From RUG626 sp051866775 (GTDB lineage Bacteria > Bacillota > Clostridia > Oscillospirales > Oscillospiraceae), in contig JBJDXR010000003.1 of the NCBI GenBank assembly GCA_051866775.1, positions 1 to 64,000 of the forward strand: DNA of 64,000 nucleotides, read 5' to 3'. Of the stretch, positions 1 to 7,499 are shown in pieces (the stretch's first letter is position 1; every line of letters starts with the position of its first letter). The position numbers and the translations under genes are program-made. The notes below the pieces were generated by a model. That model was not told the DNA's origin and did no database searches. It saw only the letters and a list, made by a program, of their open reading frames with translations.

Positions 1-468
1 ATAGCCGTAATATAATGCCGAGCCGGAGAGCTCCATCCACTCAAGCAGAATGTCCGGCTGAACCGATTGAAGCTCATCCTGGGTGAGCGCCTCCCCAAAA
101 ATGGCGACGCCTGCGGCCGGCGCGGTGTCGGCAAGGGGAGCCTGTACCTCGTTGAAGGTAAGCTCATCTCTCCATGCAGGCTGTATGTCCTCCTGTACGC
201 TGTCCGATAGGCCCGGATCGGCTCCGGGTATGTCCGCGTCCGCCGGTGTGCCGCCGGGCTGGGGAATATCCTCCGTGCTGCCGGCCGGTCCGGCCCCGCT
301 GTCCGTAAGCCCGGGGACGGCGAAAGCTGCGGCGATCACCAAGCACAGGCAGGCGGCAAGGCCGACCCATTTTACCCATGGGCTGCGCTTTTTAACCGGT
401 TTTTCACTGCGCTCCAGAACATCCTCGTCGATGGCGTTTAAGCTCTCATATAAATCGATGCTATTCAT
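1..468 (-). CDS. Membrane-anchored partner of an ECF sigma factor (partial)
   Basis: The reading frame runs off the left edge of the window; 156 codons are visible and no stop is reached. The start ATG overlaps the end of the upstream sigma factor gene by 8 nt, so the two are translationally coupled. About 30 residues of charged N-terminus are followed by one hydrophobic segment (residues 32-52), then a Pro/Gly/Asp-rich extracytoplasmic linker. This is the layout of single-pass anti-sigma or sensor proteins that sit behind ECF sigma factors in Clostridia. No zinc-binding anti-sigma motif (HxxxCxxC) is visible. An anti-sigma role is inferred from position and topology only. Confidence 0.6.
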   Translation of the reverse strand, partial: MNSIDLYESLNAIDEDVLERSEKPVKKRSPWVKWVGLAACLCLVIAAAFAVPGLTDSGAGPAGSTEDIPQPGGTPADADIPGADPGLSDSVQEDIQPAWRDELTFNEVQAPLADTAPAAGVAIFGEALTQDELQSVQPDILLEWMELSGSALYYGY

Positions 469-1024
469 CTAAAAATCCCTCCTTTTCAAGATAGCGCCGA
501 AGCTTCCGTCGGGCCCGGCTTAGAATGACGGTCACATTGTGGCCCTTAAGGCCGAAGCGCTCCGCGATGACCGGAATCGGCTCGGAGAAGAAATAGCGCC
601 TGACAAAAAGGTTCCCCTCCCGCTCCGGCAGCGCCCGTACAAAAAATCGGATGCTCTCCGCGAGCTCCCGGGCGGTTTGCTCATCCTCGATACTGCCGGG
701 TGCCGCGATGCACTCGCCCAGCTCATGGAGCACCGCATCAGTCTCGCCGCCGCCCCGCCGGGCGGCACCGCGGGCTTTCAGCTTGTTTATCGCCAGGTTG
801 CGGGTGATTTTGGCCAGATACGGGCCGAGCCGCTCCGGACGCCGGGGCGGAATGGAGCCCCAGGCGCGCATCCATGTGTCGCCCACAACTTCCTCCGCAT
901 CCTCGGTGTTTTGGAGAATGTTCCGGGCGAGTGTAAAGCAGCAGGTCCCGTATTTAATTTCCGACTGCCGTATTGCGCTCTCCTGGCGGCGCCAGTAAAG
1001 CTCTATGATTTCATCATCCCGCAC
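461..1024 (-). CDS. ECF-type RNA polymerase sigma factor
   Basis: A 187-residue sigma factor with region 2 (about residues 15-85, including the DAEEVVGDTWMRAW core-binding segment) and a helix-turn-helix region 4 (about residues 115-180). It would redirect RNA polymerase to a small regulon. The start is taken as GTG at 1024, because an AAAGGAGG Shine-Dalgarno lies just upstream; an in-frame extension to 1060 would include that site. It is clearly paralogous to the sigma factor at 10343-10900, sharing NILQN-EDAEE, the RPERL segment and KITRNLA. The gene is divergent from a second ECF gene at 1183 and is coupled to the membrane protein downstream of it. Confidence 0.88.
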   Translation of the reverse strand: MRDDEIIELYWRRQESAIRQSEIKYGTCCFTLARNILQNTEDAEEVVGDTWMRAWGSIPPRRPERLGPYLAKITRNLAINKLKARGAARRGGGETDAVLHELGECIAAPGSIEDEQTARELAESIRFFVRALPEREGNLFVRRYFFSEPIPVIAERFGLKGHNVTVILSRARRKLRRYLEKEGFLDE

Positions 1025-1044
1025 GGTGTTTCCTCCTTTTTGGT

Positions 1045-1094
1045 GTGAAAGGCCCTTCACTTATTAAGACAAAAAATTGAAAGGAAAAGTCACA
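1045..1094 (-). promoter_or_regulatory. Putative ECF promoter and dyad for the sigma gene at 1024
   Basis: Read on the minus strand: TGTGAC (1094-1089), exactly 21 nt, TTAATA (1067-1062), then a near-palindrome of GTGAA and TTCAC arms (1060-1045) just ahead of the ribosome binding site. The other two ECF genes of the window show the same arrangement with the same 21-nt gap. Assigning these boxes as promoter and operator is inference. Confidence 0.45.
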
Positions 1095-1123
1095 CAAAAA
1101 AACAAAAAATTTTTTACCGCCGA

Positions 1124-1169
1124 TGTGACAAAAACCGCGCCGGATGTGTTTTAATAGTGAAAGCTTTCA
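1124..1169 (+). promoter_or_regulatory. Putative ECF promoter and dyad for the sigma gene at 1183
   Basis: TGTGAC at 1124-1129, 21 nt, TTAATA at 1151-1156, then the perfect 12-bp palindrome TGAAAGCTTTCA at 1158-1169. It mirrors the elements on the opposite strand of this divergent intergenic region and those upstream of 10343. Confidence 0.45.
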
Positions 1170-1182
1170 ATCACTCGGGGGG

Positions 1183-1674
1183 ATGCAGGTGGACAAGGCG
1201 GAATTTTATCAATATGCCGAGAGGTACAAGGACACAATATACCGTGTGGCGCTGAACTATATGAGGAATCCCTGCGACGCCGACGATGCGGTGCAGGAGG
1301 TTCTGCTGAAGCTCTATATGACGGGCACGCGCTTTAAAGGGGAGGAGCATGTTAAGCGCTGGCTCATCCGCGTGACACTCAATCTGTGCAGCAATATGCT
1401 GCGCTCCCGCGGGCGGCGGGAACAGGTGCCTGTGGATGAGCTTGCGCTGGGCATACCCTTTGAGGCGGAGGAGCAGCTGGCCCTCTTCACGGCGGTCATG
1501 TCCCTCGCGGAGAAGTACCGGACGGTGCTGTATCTGTTCTATTACGAGGACTACACGGCGGGCGAGATCGCCGATATCCTCAACCTGAAGGTCTCCGCAG
1601 TGACCACCAGGCTCTCCCGCGCAAGAAACCTGCTCAGAACTCAGTTTTTGGAGGGAGATACAGATGGACGATAA
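1183..1674 (+). CDS. ECF-type RNA polymerase sigma factor
   Basis: A 163-residue sigma factor of the SigW/RpoE-like type. Region 2 spans about residues 5-70, with CDADDAVQEVLLKLY as core-binding helix. Region 4 spans about residues 100-155, with LNLKVSAVTTRLSRARNLL as recognition helix-turn-helix. The start is chosen at ATG 1183; GTG 1189 is an alternative that places the GGGGGG stretch at a better ribosome-binding distance. It belongs to a different subtype from the two longer ECF factors nearby. Its 3' end overlaps the next gene by 11 nt, which couples it to a membrane-anchored partner. Confidence 0.88.
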   Translation: MQVDKAEFYQYAERYKDTIYRVALNYMRNPCDADDAVQEVLLKLYMTGTRFKGEEHVKRWLIRVTLNLCSNMLRSRGRREQVPVDELALGIPFEAEEQLALFTAVMSLAEKYRTVLYLFYYEDYTAGEIADILNLKVSAVTTRLSRARNLLRTQFLEGDTDGR

Positions 1675-3595
1675 AAGGCTTTATAAAGAAACTTTTTCCC
1701 ATGTGCGCACCTCCGCTACAGTGAATATGGAGGCTTACAATAAGATGAAGAAAAACAAGACGGGAAGGAAGATCCTTCTCGTTGCGGCGGCCGTCTGCCT
1801 GATGGCGGCCATCGGCATAACGGCCTACGCGGCCGACTTTTTAGGGCTAAGGAGCTTTCTCATAAGCGACGGGGAGGCGGAGACAGAGACCGAAAACCAG
1901 CCCCAAACCGACGAGAACGGCTGGGAGATTCCCGAAATCCCCACCACCGAGACAAGCGGCGTACTCTCCTTACAGGGCTATGGGAATATGCCGGAGTCTC
2001 AGGCGCTGCTGGAGTGGCTCAAGTTCCTGGAGAGCTACGACCCGGGCCCGCTCACCAACGAGCCCACGAGCCTTGAGGATAAATATATAAATTATCAGGT
2101 GTACGACCAGACCATGGCCGACAAGCTGGAGGAGATAGCCGCAAAGTATAACCTCAAGCTCCACACCCGCAGCGAGGTGCTGAGCCAGGAGCAGATGGAC
2201 GCGGTTCTGGGAAAGTTTAAAGACGGGACCCACAGTGCAGGCTCCGCCGTCTGCTTTGAAAACGGGGGCTTCACCAGCGACGGGGACTGGTTCCCGCCCT
2301 CCGGCGGGACGGTGGCCTATCAGCTTGTGAGGACGGTCCGGGGGACGCTGACGGACACGGCCCTGTACATACGGGACACGTCCTCATACGCTGAGTGGCA
2401 GTATGAGTTGGCGGGGCGGACCTTCGTGCTGGCCCTCAACAGCTACAAGGGGCTTATCCTGGCGGACCTTGGCGATTGCTTCGTCACCGTCAACGTCCTC
2501 TCCGGGGAGACGGAGGCCTTTACCAGCGATTACGTTACAGTGGACCGGGAGACGCTTGAGGAGATGGTGGGGACCTTTAACTGGGATGCGCTGGCGCAAG
2601 TGGCGGAGCCGGACTTTGACGATATTCTTGCCACCGTACCGGAGGACACGGAGCCCGCCCCCGCGCCGGAGGACAGCGGGACGCCCGCCCAGCCCACCGT
2701 GCAGGACACCCGGGAGATCCCGGGGGACTACGGGAAGTTTACGGAGGTTTTGGACATCGTCTATTTTGAGTACCAGAACGAGTTTCTTTACTACAGCGTC
2801 CACGACCTTGACGGGGACGGCGTAAAGGAGCTGCTGGTCCTCAGGTGCACTTGCGAGGCGGACTTCGAGTGGTACGTCTATTACCTTGGGGAGTATGAAG
2901 GTGAGCCCGCCGCCTTATGGGCGGGGTCCTTCCCCGGCGGCCACTCGAGACTCTACGCCCGGCCCGAGGGGGGATTGTATCTGTTCCAGGGACACATGGG
3001 CAGTGAGACGCTGTCCGTGGTTACCATGGAGGACGGGACTGTTAAACGGGAGGTCGTCTCCGAGCGGGCGGTGGATTTCGCGGCGGGGGAGGATTACACT
3101 GTGCCCTCCGGGGAGGAGCTTAAGACCGCCTACATCACGGACTATGGCCTTCTCATCGACGGAAACCCCACCGTATTCCACGGCTGGCAGACGGTAGACG
3201 GGGAGTCCCGGAGCGCGGCTGGCCGGATCGTCCTGCTGAGCGCGGTCACCGGCGCGGAGGCGGAGGCGCTGCTTGACGGCACCCAGCCCGCCTTAAAAAC
3301 TGGTCAGGAGTATGTGGTCGCAACCTTTGAGGTCTACTATGACGACGGTGATGAGAAGACGCTGGACCTGACCGAAAACCACGCCTCCCATATAAGCTCC
3401 AGCCTCTACTTTGCCCTCTCAAACGGGGACGGCAACGCGGAGGATATAAGCGGTTCCGTTCAGGACGGACTGCTGGGCAAGGTTGTGCCCATCGGCGGCA
3501 GCGTCACGGGCCGTGTGGCGTTCATCCGGGAGAAAGGCACAGACGAGCCTATCATTTTTGTGGGCTTTGGAACTGTGATGGAATATGATTTCTGA
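1664..3595 (+). CDS. Large membrane-anchored sigma-factor partner / sensor protein
   Basis: This 643-residue protein overlaps the sigma factor gene by 11 nt. Residues 1-36 are cytoplasmic and basic and could contact the sigma factor. One membrane helix follows (about 37-57), then a large extracytoplasmic part. An acidic Thr/Glu/Pro linker lies near residues 65-85 and another near 325-345. Around residues 378-395 the segment HDLDGDGVKELLVL resembles a calcium-binding FG-GAP/EF-hand-like loop. No enzyme motif is recognised. An anti-sigma or co-sensor role is inferred from coupling and topology. The size is far above the roughly 200 residues of ordinary anti-sigma proteins. Confidence 0.6.
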   Translation: MDDKRLYKETFSHVRTSATVNMEAYNKMKKNKTGRKILLVAAAVCLMAAIGITAYAADFLGLRSFLISDGEAETETENQPQTDENGWEIPEIPTTETSGVLSLQGYGNMPESQALLEWLKFLESYDPGPLTNEPTSLEDKYINYQVYDQTMADKLEEIAAKYNLKLHTRSEVLSQEQMDAVLGKFKDGTHSAGSAVCFENGGFTSDGDWFPPSGGTVAYQLVRTVRGTLTDTALYIRDTSSYAEWQYELAGRTFVLALNSYKGLILADLGDCFVTVNVLSGETEAFTSDYVTVDRETLEEMVGTFNWDALAQVAEPDFDDILATVPEDTEPAPAPEDSGTPAQPTVQDTREIPGDYGKFTEVLDIVYFEYQNEFLYYSVHDLDGDGVKELLVLRCTCEADFEWYVYYLGEYEGEPAALWAGSFPGGHSRLYARPEGGLYLFQGHMGSETLSVVTMEDGTVKREVVSERAVDFAAGEDYTVPSGEELKTAYITDYGLLIDGNPTVFHGWQTVDGESRSAAGRIVLLSAVTGAEAEALLDGTQPALKTGQEYVVATFEVYYDDGDEKTLDLTENHASHISSSLYFALSNGDGNAEDISGSVQDGLLGKVVPIGGSVTGRVAFIREKGTDEPIIFVGFGTVMEYDF

Positions 3596-3629
3596 AGGCA
3601 CGGTGCTGCGCCCCACTGATACACATAAA

Positions 3630-3666
3630 TAACGGGCACCTCCATTTTGGAGGTACCCGTTTTTTG
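3630..3666 (+). terminator. Rho-independent terminator
   Basis: A strong stem of AACGGG-ACCTCC pairing with GGAGGT-CCCGTT is followed by TTTTTT. It closes the sigma/partner operon and faces the convergent gene ending at 3705. Confidence 0.85.
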
Positions 3667-3704
3667 TGTGGGTTATGCAGGTACAGGCGGCCCGATACCT
3701 GACA

Positions 3705-4472
3705 TCACGCGGGCGCCAGGTGTATCTCGTCGAGGATGTCCTGTACGTGGGGATAATAGAGAAAGGCCTCGTGTATGCCCAGCTCCTGTGCCGCGGCGCA
3801 CTTGGCGATCAGGCTGTCAACCTCGTCCCACAGGACAAGGTGTGCCCGGCCGTCCTTCATATATGAAAGATAGTGGGCACAAAGCTCTCCTGAGTAATAG
3901 ACGGCGGAGGCTGGGGAAACATTATTAAAGTGCTTTTGGGATAAGATGGAGCCGAGGCCTGTGCGGGCTGGGAGGGCAAAATCTGTGTATACCCGCTCAA
4001 GCTCCAGTGCGATGCGCCCGGCACCGTATCGTGTACACAGGCTTCTGAGCCTATCCTTGTAAAGGCCGCTTGTGTTTTGGGCGCGGATCAATATCATCGC
4101 GTACTCCGAGACGCGGGAAAAGCTCTCCGGAAGGTAGAGCTTGACCCCGGAATATGACGCCGCCTCCGCGAGCAACCGGCAGAAGGTGAGAAGCTGCGGT
4201 GTGGGGCTGCTCTCAAGCCCGAGACAGATGCCGCTGTAGCCACAGTAGGCGCACTCACGCATTATCTCAGATACTAGCACCTCGTGGGGGCCGAAGCCCG
4301 TGAAGCCGGCGCAGTCGATGTCCATAAGCGACAGATGCACCTGCGGAAGCGCTGTGCGGTATAGGTGAAAGCCCCTGCCCATTCTGTAGCCCATTATGGA
4401 TACGGGGCCTTTTTCTGCGGCCTTAATGGCCATGTCAGGCGGGGAGGAAAGAAAAATTTTGAAATTACCCAA
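3705..4472 (-). CDS. Degenerate GH18-like (chitinase/spore hydrolase fold) protein
   Basis: A 255-residue soluble protein with no signal peptide. I read it as a GH18-type TIM barrel. Residues 79-87 (YSGICLGLE) align with the GH18 catalytic strand YDGxxxDxE, and the C-terminal WDEVDSLIAKCAAAQELGI segment (about residues 216-235) matches the GH18 block YDDxxSxxxKxxxAkexGl. The catalytic Glu position is kept (E87) but the motif aspartates are Ser, Cys and Gly, so ordinary hydrolysis is doubtful. The start is TTG with AGGAG 10 nt upstream; an ATG eight bases further upstream is out of frame and stops at once. The neighbouring yqeG is divergent. The fold call is inference from short motifs. Confidence 0.5.
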   Translation of the reverse strand: MGNFKIFLSSPPDMAIKAAEKGPVSIMGYRMGRGFHLYRTALPQVHLSLMDIDCAGFTGFGPHEVLVSEIMRECAYCGYSGICLGLESSPTPQLLTFCRLLAEAASYSGVKLYLPESFSRVSEYAMILIRAQNTSGLYKDRLRSLCTRYGAGRIALELERVYTDFALPARTGLGSILSQKHFNNVSPASAVYYSGELCAHYLSYMKDGRAHLVLWDEVDSLIAKCAAAQELGIHEAFLYYPHVQDILDEIHLAPA

Positions 4473-4568
4473 CTGTACATTTCTCCTCTCGTGTGTTAGA
4501 ATACATACCGTAAATGGCGGGGCGCAGGGCGTTCCGCGTATTATTACTATTTTCCAAAGGTGCAGATT

Positions 4569-5057
4569 ATGAGTTTTTCACCTGTCCCGGATCACAAATT
4601 TAAGCGGCTTGAGGATATCTCTCCCAAATTTCTTAAGGAGCGGGGGATCAGCCTGCTGCTCATAGATCTGGACAACACCGTTTCGCCATATAAGATCAAC
4701 ACGCCCACGCCTGAAATATTAGACTGGGCCGGCAAAATGAAGAAGGCCGGGATAACTCTTTTCATCGTATCAAATAACCGTGGAGACCGTCCGGAGATAT
4801 TCTCCCGGGCGCTGGATGTACAGTTTATAAACCGCGCGGGAAAGCCGGGCTGCTCCGGGGTTATGAGGGCTATCTCCGCCGCCGGGATTGAGAAGCGGGA
4901 GACCGCGCTGGTGGGGGATCAGGTCTACACCGATATCCTCGCTGCAAACCGCGCGGGGATAACAGGGATTCTTGTGGAGCCGATAAAATTTACAAATCCG
5001 TTTTTGGCTATTAGATACTTTTTCGAGCTTCCGTTCAGACATGAGAAAAAAGCTTAA
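4569..5057 (+). CDS. yqeG: YqeG-family HAD phosphatase
   Basis: A 162-residue HAD superfamily protein. Motif I is LLLIDLDNTVSPY (nucleophile and acid Asp near residue 36), motif II is the Ser in FIVSNN, and motif IV is GDQVYTDILAAN with the metal-binding Asp. YqeG proteins are IIIA-type phosphatases conserved in Firmicutes; their substrate is not settled. ATG 4569 is preferred because AAAGGTG lies 6 nt upstream, whereas the GTG at 4560 would overlap that site. An M24 peptidase follows 18 nt downstream, probably in the same operon. Confidence 0.85.
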   Translation: MSFSPVPDHKFKRLEDISPKFLKERGISLLLIDLDNTVSPYKINTPTPEILDWAGKMKKAGITLFIVSNNRGDRPEIFSRALDVQFINRAGKPGCSGVMRAISAAGIEKRETALVGDQVYTDILAANRAGITGILVEPIKFTNPFLAIRYFFELPFRHEKKA

Positions 5058-5075
5058 TAAGGAGATGCTAATAAA

Positions 5076-6152
5076 ATGACAGGAAATATTAAAAAGATCA
5101 GCGAGGCCGTAAAGGCGAGCGGCGCTGACGCTATTCTTATAACCAGCGCACAGAACCGCTATTATGCCACGGGCTTCCGCTCAAGCGCGGGGGAGCTTGT
5201 AATAGCAGCTTCTGGCGATGCGGCGCTCTTTATAGACGCCCGGTATTTTGAGGAGGCCTCCTCAAAGATAACCGGGGCCCAGGTCATCCGCACCCGCACA
5301 AACGCACCCAGCACTGATCAGGTGAACGAGTATATTGAGAAGCTCGGCATCCGAAAGCTCGAGGTGGAAGACGGTGAGCTTTCCTACACGAAGTATATGG
5401 ACTATGAAAATAAGCTCAGTGCGGAGCTGGTATCCGGCACTAAGCTGCTCGATGAGCTGCGCGCGGTAAAAAGCCGTGAGGAGCTGGACATAATGATAAA
5501 AGCCCAGCGCATTGCGGAGAAGTCCTATAACGAGCTGCTGTCCGTTCTAAGCCCCGACATGACGGAGAAAGAGGTAGCTGCGGAACTTACCTGCCGTATG
5601 CTTAAAAACGGCGCTGAGGACAAGTCGTTCGACCCGATCATCGTCTCCGGCTCTCTCTCCAGCGTCCCCCACGGCAAGCCCAGAGATATTAAGCTCCAGC
5701 GGGGATTTCTTACAATGGACTTCGGCGCCCTTTATCAGGGCTACTGCTCCGATACCACCCGTACAGTCTGCATAGGAGAGCCGACGGAGGAAATGGCGCG
5801 TGTCTATGACACGGTCCTGAAGGCCCAGCTTGCCGCAATAGCGGGAGCTAAGGCCGGCATGAAGGGCAGGGACATAGACGCCATAGCTAGAAACGTCATT
5901 ACCGATGCAGGCTACGGCGAGTATTTCTCACATTCGCTCTCCCATAGTCTGGGTATAAATATCCATGAGGAGCCGCGCTGCTCGCCGTTTACCGAGGCGG
6001 TAATCCCCTCAGGGTGTGTGATCTCCATGGAGCCGGGTATATATATCCCTGGGAAATTCGGCGTCAGGATTGAGGACGTGGTGTATGTGACGGAAAACGG
6101 CTGCGAGGATATAACAGACCTTCCCAAGGAGCTTTCAGTTATCTGCGATTAA
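5076..6152 (+). CDS. Xaa-Pro peptidase (M24 family)
   Basis: This 358-residue cytoplasmic metallopeptidase would cleave N-terminal residues ahead of proline. It has an N-terminal creatinase-like domain (residues 1-125) and a C-terminal pita-bread domain (about 130-350). The dinuclear metal ligands are visible: Asp in MDFGALYQGYCSDTTRT (two Asp), His in HSLSHSLGINIHE, Glu in SMEPGIYIP and Glu in GVRIEDVVYV. The length is normal for the PepP/YqhT group. It lies between yqeG and efp, an order common in Firmicutes. The start has GGAG 10 nt upstream. Confidence 0.9.
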   Translation: MTGNIKKISEAVKASGADAILITSAQNRYYATGFRSSAGELVIAASGDAALFIDARYFEEASSKITGAQVIRTRTNAPSTDQVNEYIEKLGIRKLEVEDGELSYTKYMDYENKLSAELVSGTKLLDELRAVKSREELDIMIKAQRIAEKSYNELLSVLSPDMTEKEVAAELTCRMLKNGAEDKSFDPIIVSGSLSSVPHGKPRDIKLQRGFLTMDFGALYQGYCSDTTRTVCIGEPTEEMARVYDTVLKAQLAAIAGAKAGMKGRDIDAIARNVITDAGYGEYFSHSLSHSLGINIHEEPRCSPFTEAVIPSGCVISMEPGIYIPGKFGVRIEDVVYVTENGCEDITDLPKELSVICD

Positions 6153-6214
6153 CGGCGGTTTTTGTTAAAATGCACATTCCGCGCCGTACAGTGCGGTAAA
6201 TGTGAAATTTTGTC

Positions 6215-6243
6215 TTGCAAAAGCGAGCGTTATGCGATAAAAT
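6215..6243 (+). promoter_or_regulatory. Sigma-A-type promoter of efp
   Basis: TTGCAA (6215-6220), a 17-bp spacer and TAAAAT (6238-6243). Transcription would start near 6250, giving a leader of about 65 nt before the efp start. Confidence 0.55.
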
Positions 6244-6315
6244 ATACTGAGCTTGTAATGCGCACTGCATTGTTTGCTTTTAAAATGTGAATAATACTCT
6301 GTGGGAGGATAAAAT

Positions 6316-6885
6316 ATGGCTACAATTACCGCCAGCGATTTCAGAAACGGCAAGACCTTTGAATATGAGGGCAAACCCGTGGTGGTTGTCGAATTCCAGC
6401 ACGTCAAGCCCGGAAAAGGCGCCGCTTTTGTTCGCACCAAGATGAAGAATCTCATCACCGGAGCAGTCACCGAGACCTCGTTCAACCCGACGGCCAAGTT
6501 TGAGGAGGCCTTTGTTGAGCGCAAGGAGGCCGAGTATTCCTATAACGACGGGAACCTCTATTACTTCATGGATCCGGAGACCTATGAGCTTGAGCCTATC
6601 GACGGCTCAAACCTTGGCGACAGCTTCCGCTTTGTTAAGGAGAATATGTCCTGCACTATAAGCTCCTATAAGGGCAATGTATTTGCGGTGGAGCCGCCCA
6701 ACTTTGTTGAGCTTGAGGTAACAGAGACCGATCCGGGCTTCGCCGGCAACACGGCTACCAACGCATCCAAGCCCGCGACACTCGAGACCGGAGCTGAGGT
6801 CAAGGTGCCGCTGTTCATCAACCCCGGCGACAAGATCAAGATCGACACCCGCACCGGCGAGTATCTTGAGCGCGCCAAGGGCTGA
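6316..6885 (+). CDS. efp: Translation elongation factor P
   Basis: EF-P (189 residues, normal length) binds ribosomes stalled at polyproline stretches and stimulates peptide-bond formation. The three beta-barrel domains are present: the KOW-like domain at 1-65, and two OB domains, the last ending GDKIKIDTRTGEYLERAKG. The tip loop reads KPGKGAAF with Lys34 at the position that is modified in other bacteria. The start has GGGAGGAT upstream. The window also carries yfmF and yfmH homologues, whose names come from EF-P 5-aminopentanol modification in Bacillus, though they lie 20 kb away. Confidence 0.96.
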   Translation: MATITASDFRNGKTFEYEGKPVVVVEFQHVKPGKGAAFVRTKMKNLITGAVTETSFNPTAKFEEAFVERKEAEYSYNDGNLYYFMDPETYELEPIDGSNLGDSFRFVKENMSCTISSYKGNVFAVEPPNFVELEVTETDPGFAGNTATNASKPATLETGAEVKVPLFINPGDKIKIDTRTGEYLERAKG

Positions 6886-6899
6886 AGCAGCTTTATGAG

Positions 6900-6926
6900 G
6901 CGCATATGCGCTGACAATATTATAAT
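6900..6926 (+). promoter_or_regulatory. Palindrome and -10-like box upstream of the CD1247-type gene
   Basis: The perfect 12-bp palindrome GCGCATATGCGC (6900-6911) is followed by TATAAT at 6921-6926, between efp and the next gene. No good -35 element is seen at the normal spacing, so this could be an activator-dependent promoter or chance. Confidence 0.25.
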
Positions 6927-6948
6927 GATTACTAAGGAGGTAACGGCA

Positions 6949-7428
6949 ATGACAACATCTGAGAAGGTCAACTACATTAAGGGACTTGTGGATGGACTTG
7001 GCATTGATACGGAAAAAGGCGAGGGCAAGGTTATCGGCCTGATCCTTGACGTTCTTGAGGACCTTGCTTATGACGTAGAAGATGTTAAGGACGCTGTTCA
7101 GGAAGTCGGCGATGGCCTTGACGCCGTTTCCGAGGATCTTTCTGACGTTGAGGACTTTGTTTTTGGTGACGATGAGGACGATGAAGAGGACTATCATCAC
7201 CATGGACATCATCATGACTGCGATTGCGGCTGTGAGGATGACGACTACGATTACTCTGTAGTCTGCCCAAGCTGCGGCGAGGAGCTTGTCCTTGAGGATG
7301 AGGACCTTGAATCCGGAGTCATCCAGTGCCCGAGCTGCGGTGAGACACTTGAGCTTGAGTTCGACGAGTGCGACGAAGACTGTGACTGCTGCGACGACGA
7401 TGATGACGACGAGGAGACGGAAGACTGA
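6949..7428 (+). CDS. CD1247-type acidic protein with zinc ribbon and His/Cys-rich linker
   Basis: A 159-residue, very acidic soluble protein. Residues 1-70 form the helical domain typical of the clostridial CD1247 family (VNYIKGLVDGLGI at the start). A linker around residues 80-100 is packed with His, Cys and Asp (YHHHGHHHDCDCGC). Then come two CPSCG knuckles about 28 residues apart, a zinc-ribbon arrangement, and an acidic tail. The ATG at 6949 is chosen because AAGGAGG lies directly upstream; the frame is open to 6895 but has no ribosome binding site there. The function is unknown; metal binding is inferred. Confidence 0.7.
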   Translation: MTTSEKVNYIKGLVDGLGIDTEKGEGKVIGLILDVLEDLAYDVEDVKDAVQEVGDGLDAVSEDLSDVEDFVFGDDEDDEEDYHHHGHHHDCDCGCEDDDYDYSVVCPSCGEELVLEDEDLESGVIQCPSCGETLELEFDECDEDCDCCDDDDDDEETED

Positions 7429-7441
7429 TTCAAAGCATGCG

Positions 7442-7478
7442 AAAAAAGGCTGTCCTCTATAGGGGCAGCCTTTTTTGA
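7442..7478 (+). terminator. Rho-independent terminator
   Basis: An AAAAAAGGCTG-CC stem pairs with GG-CAGCCTTTTTT around the loop CTCTATAG, just after the CD1247-type gene and before the ABC-F gene. Confidence 0.8.
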
Positions 7479-7499
7479 TTATTTTGTTAAGGAGACCCA

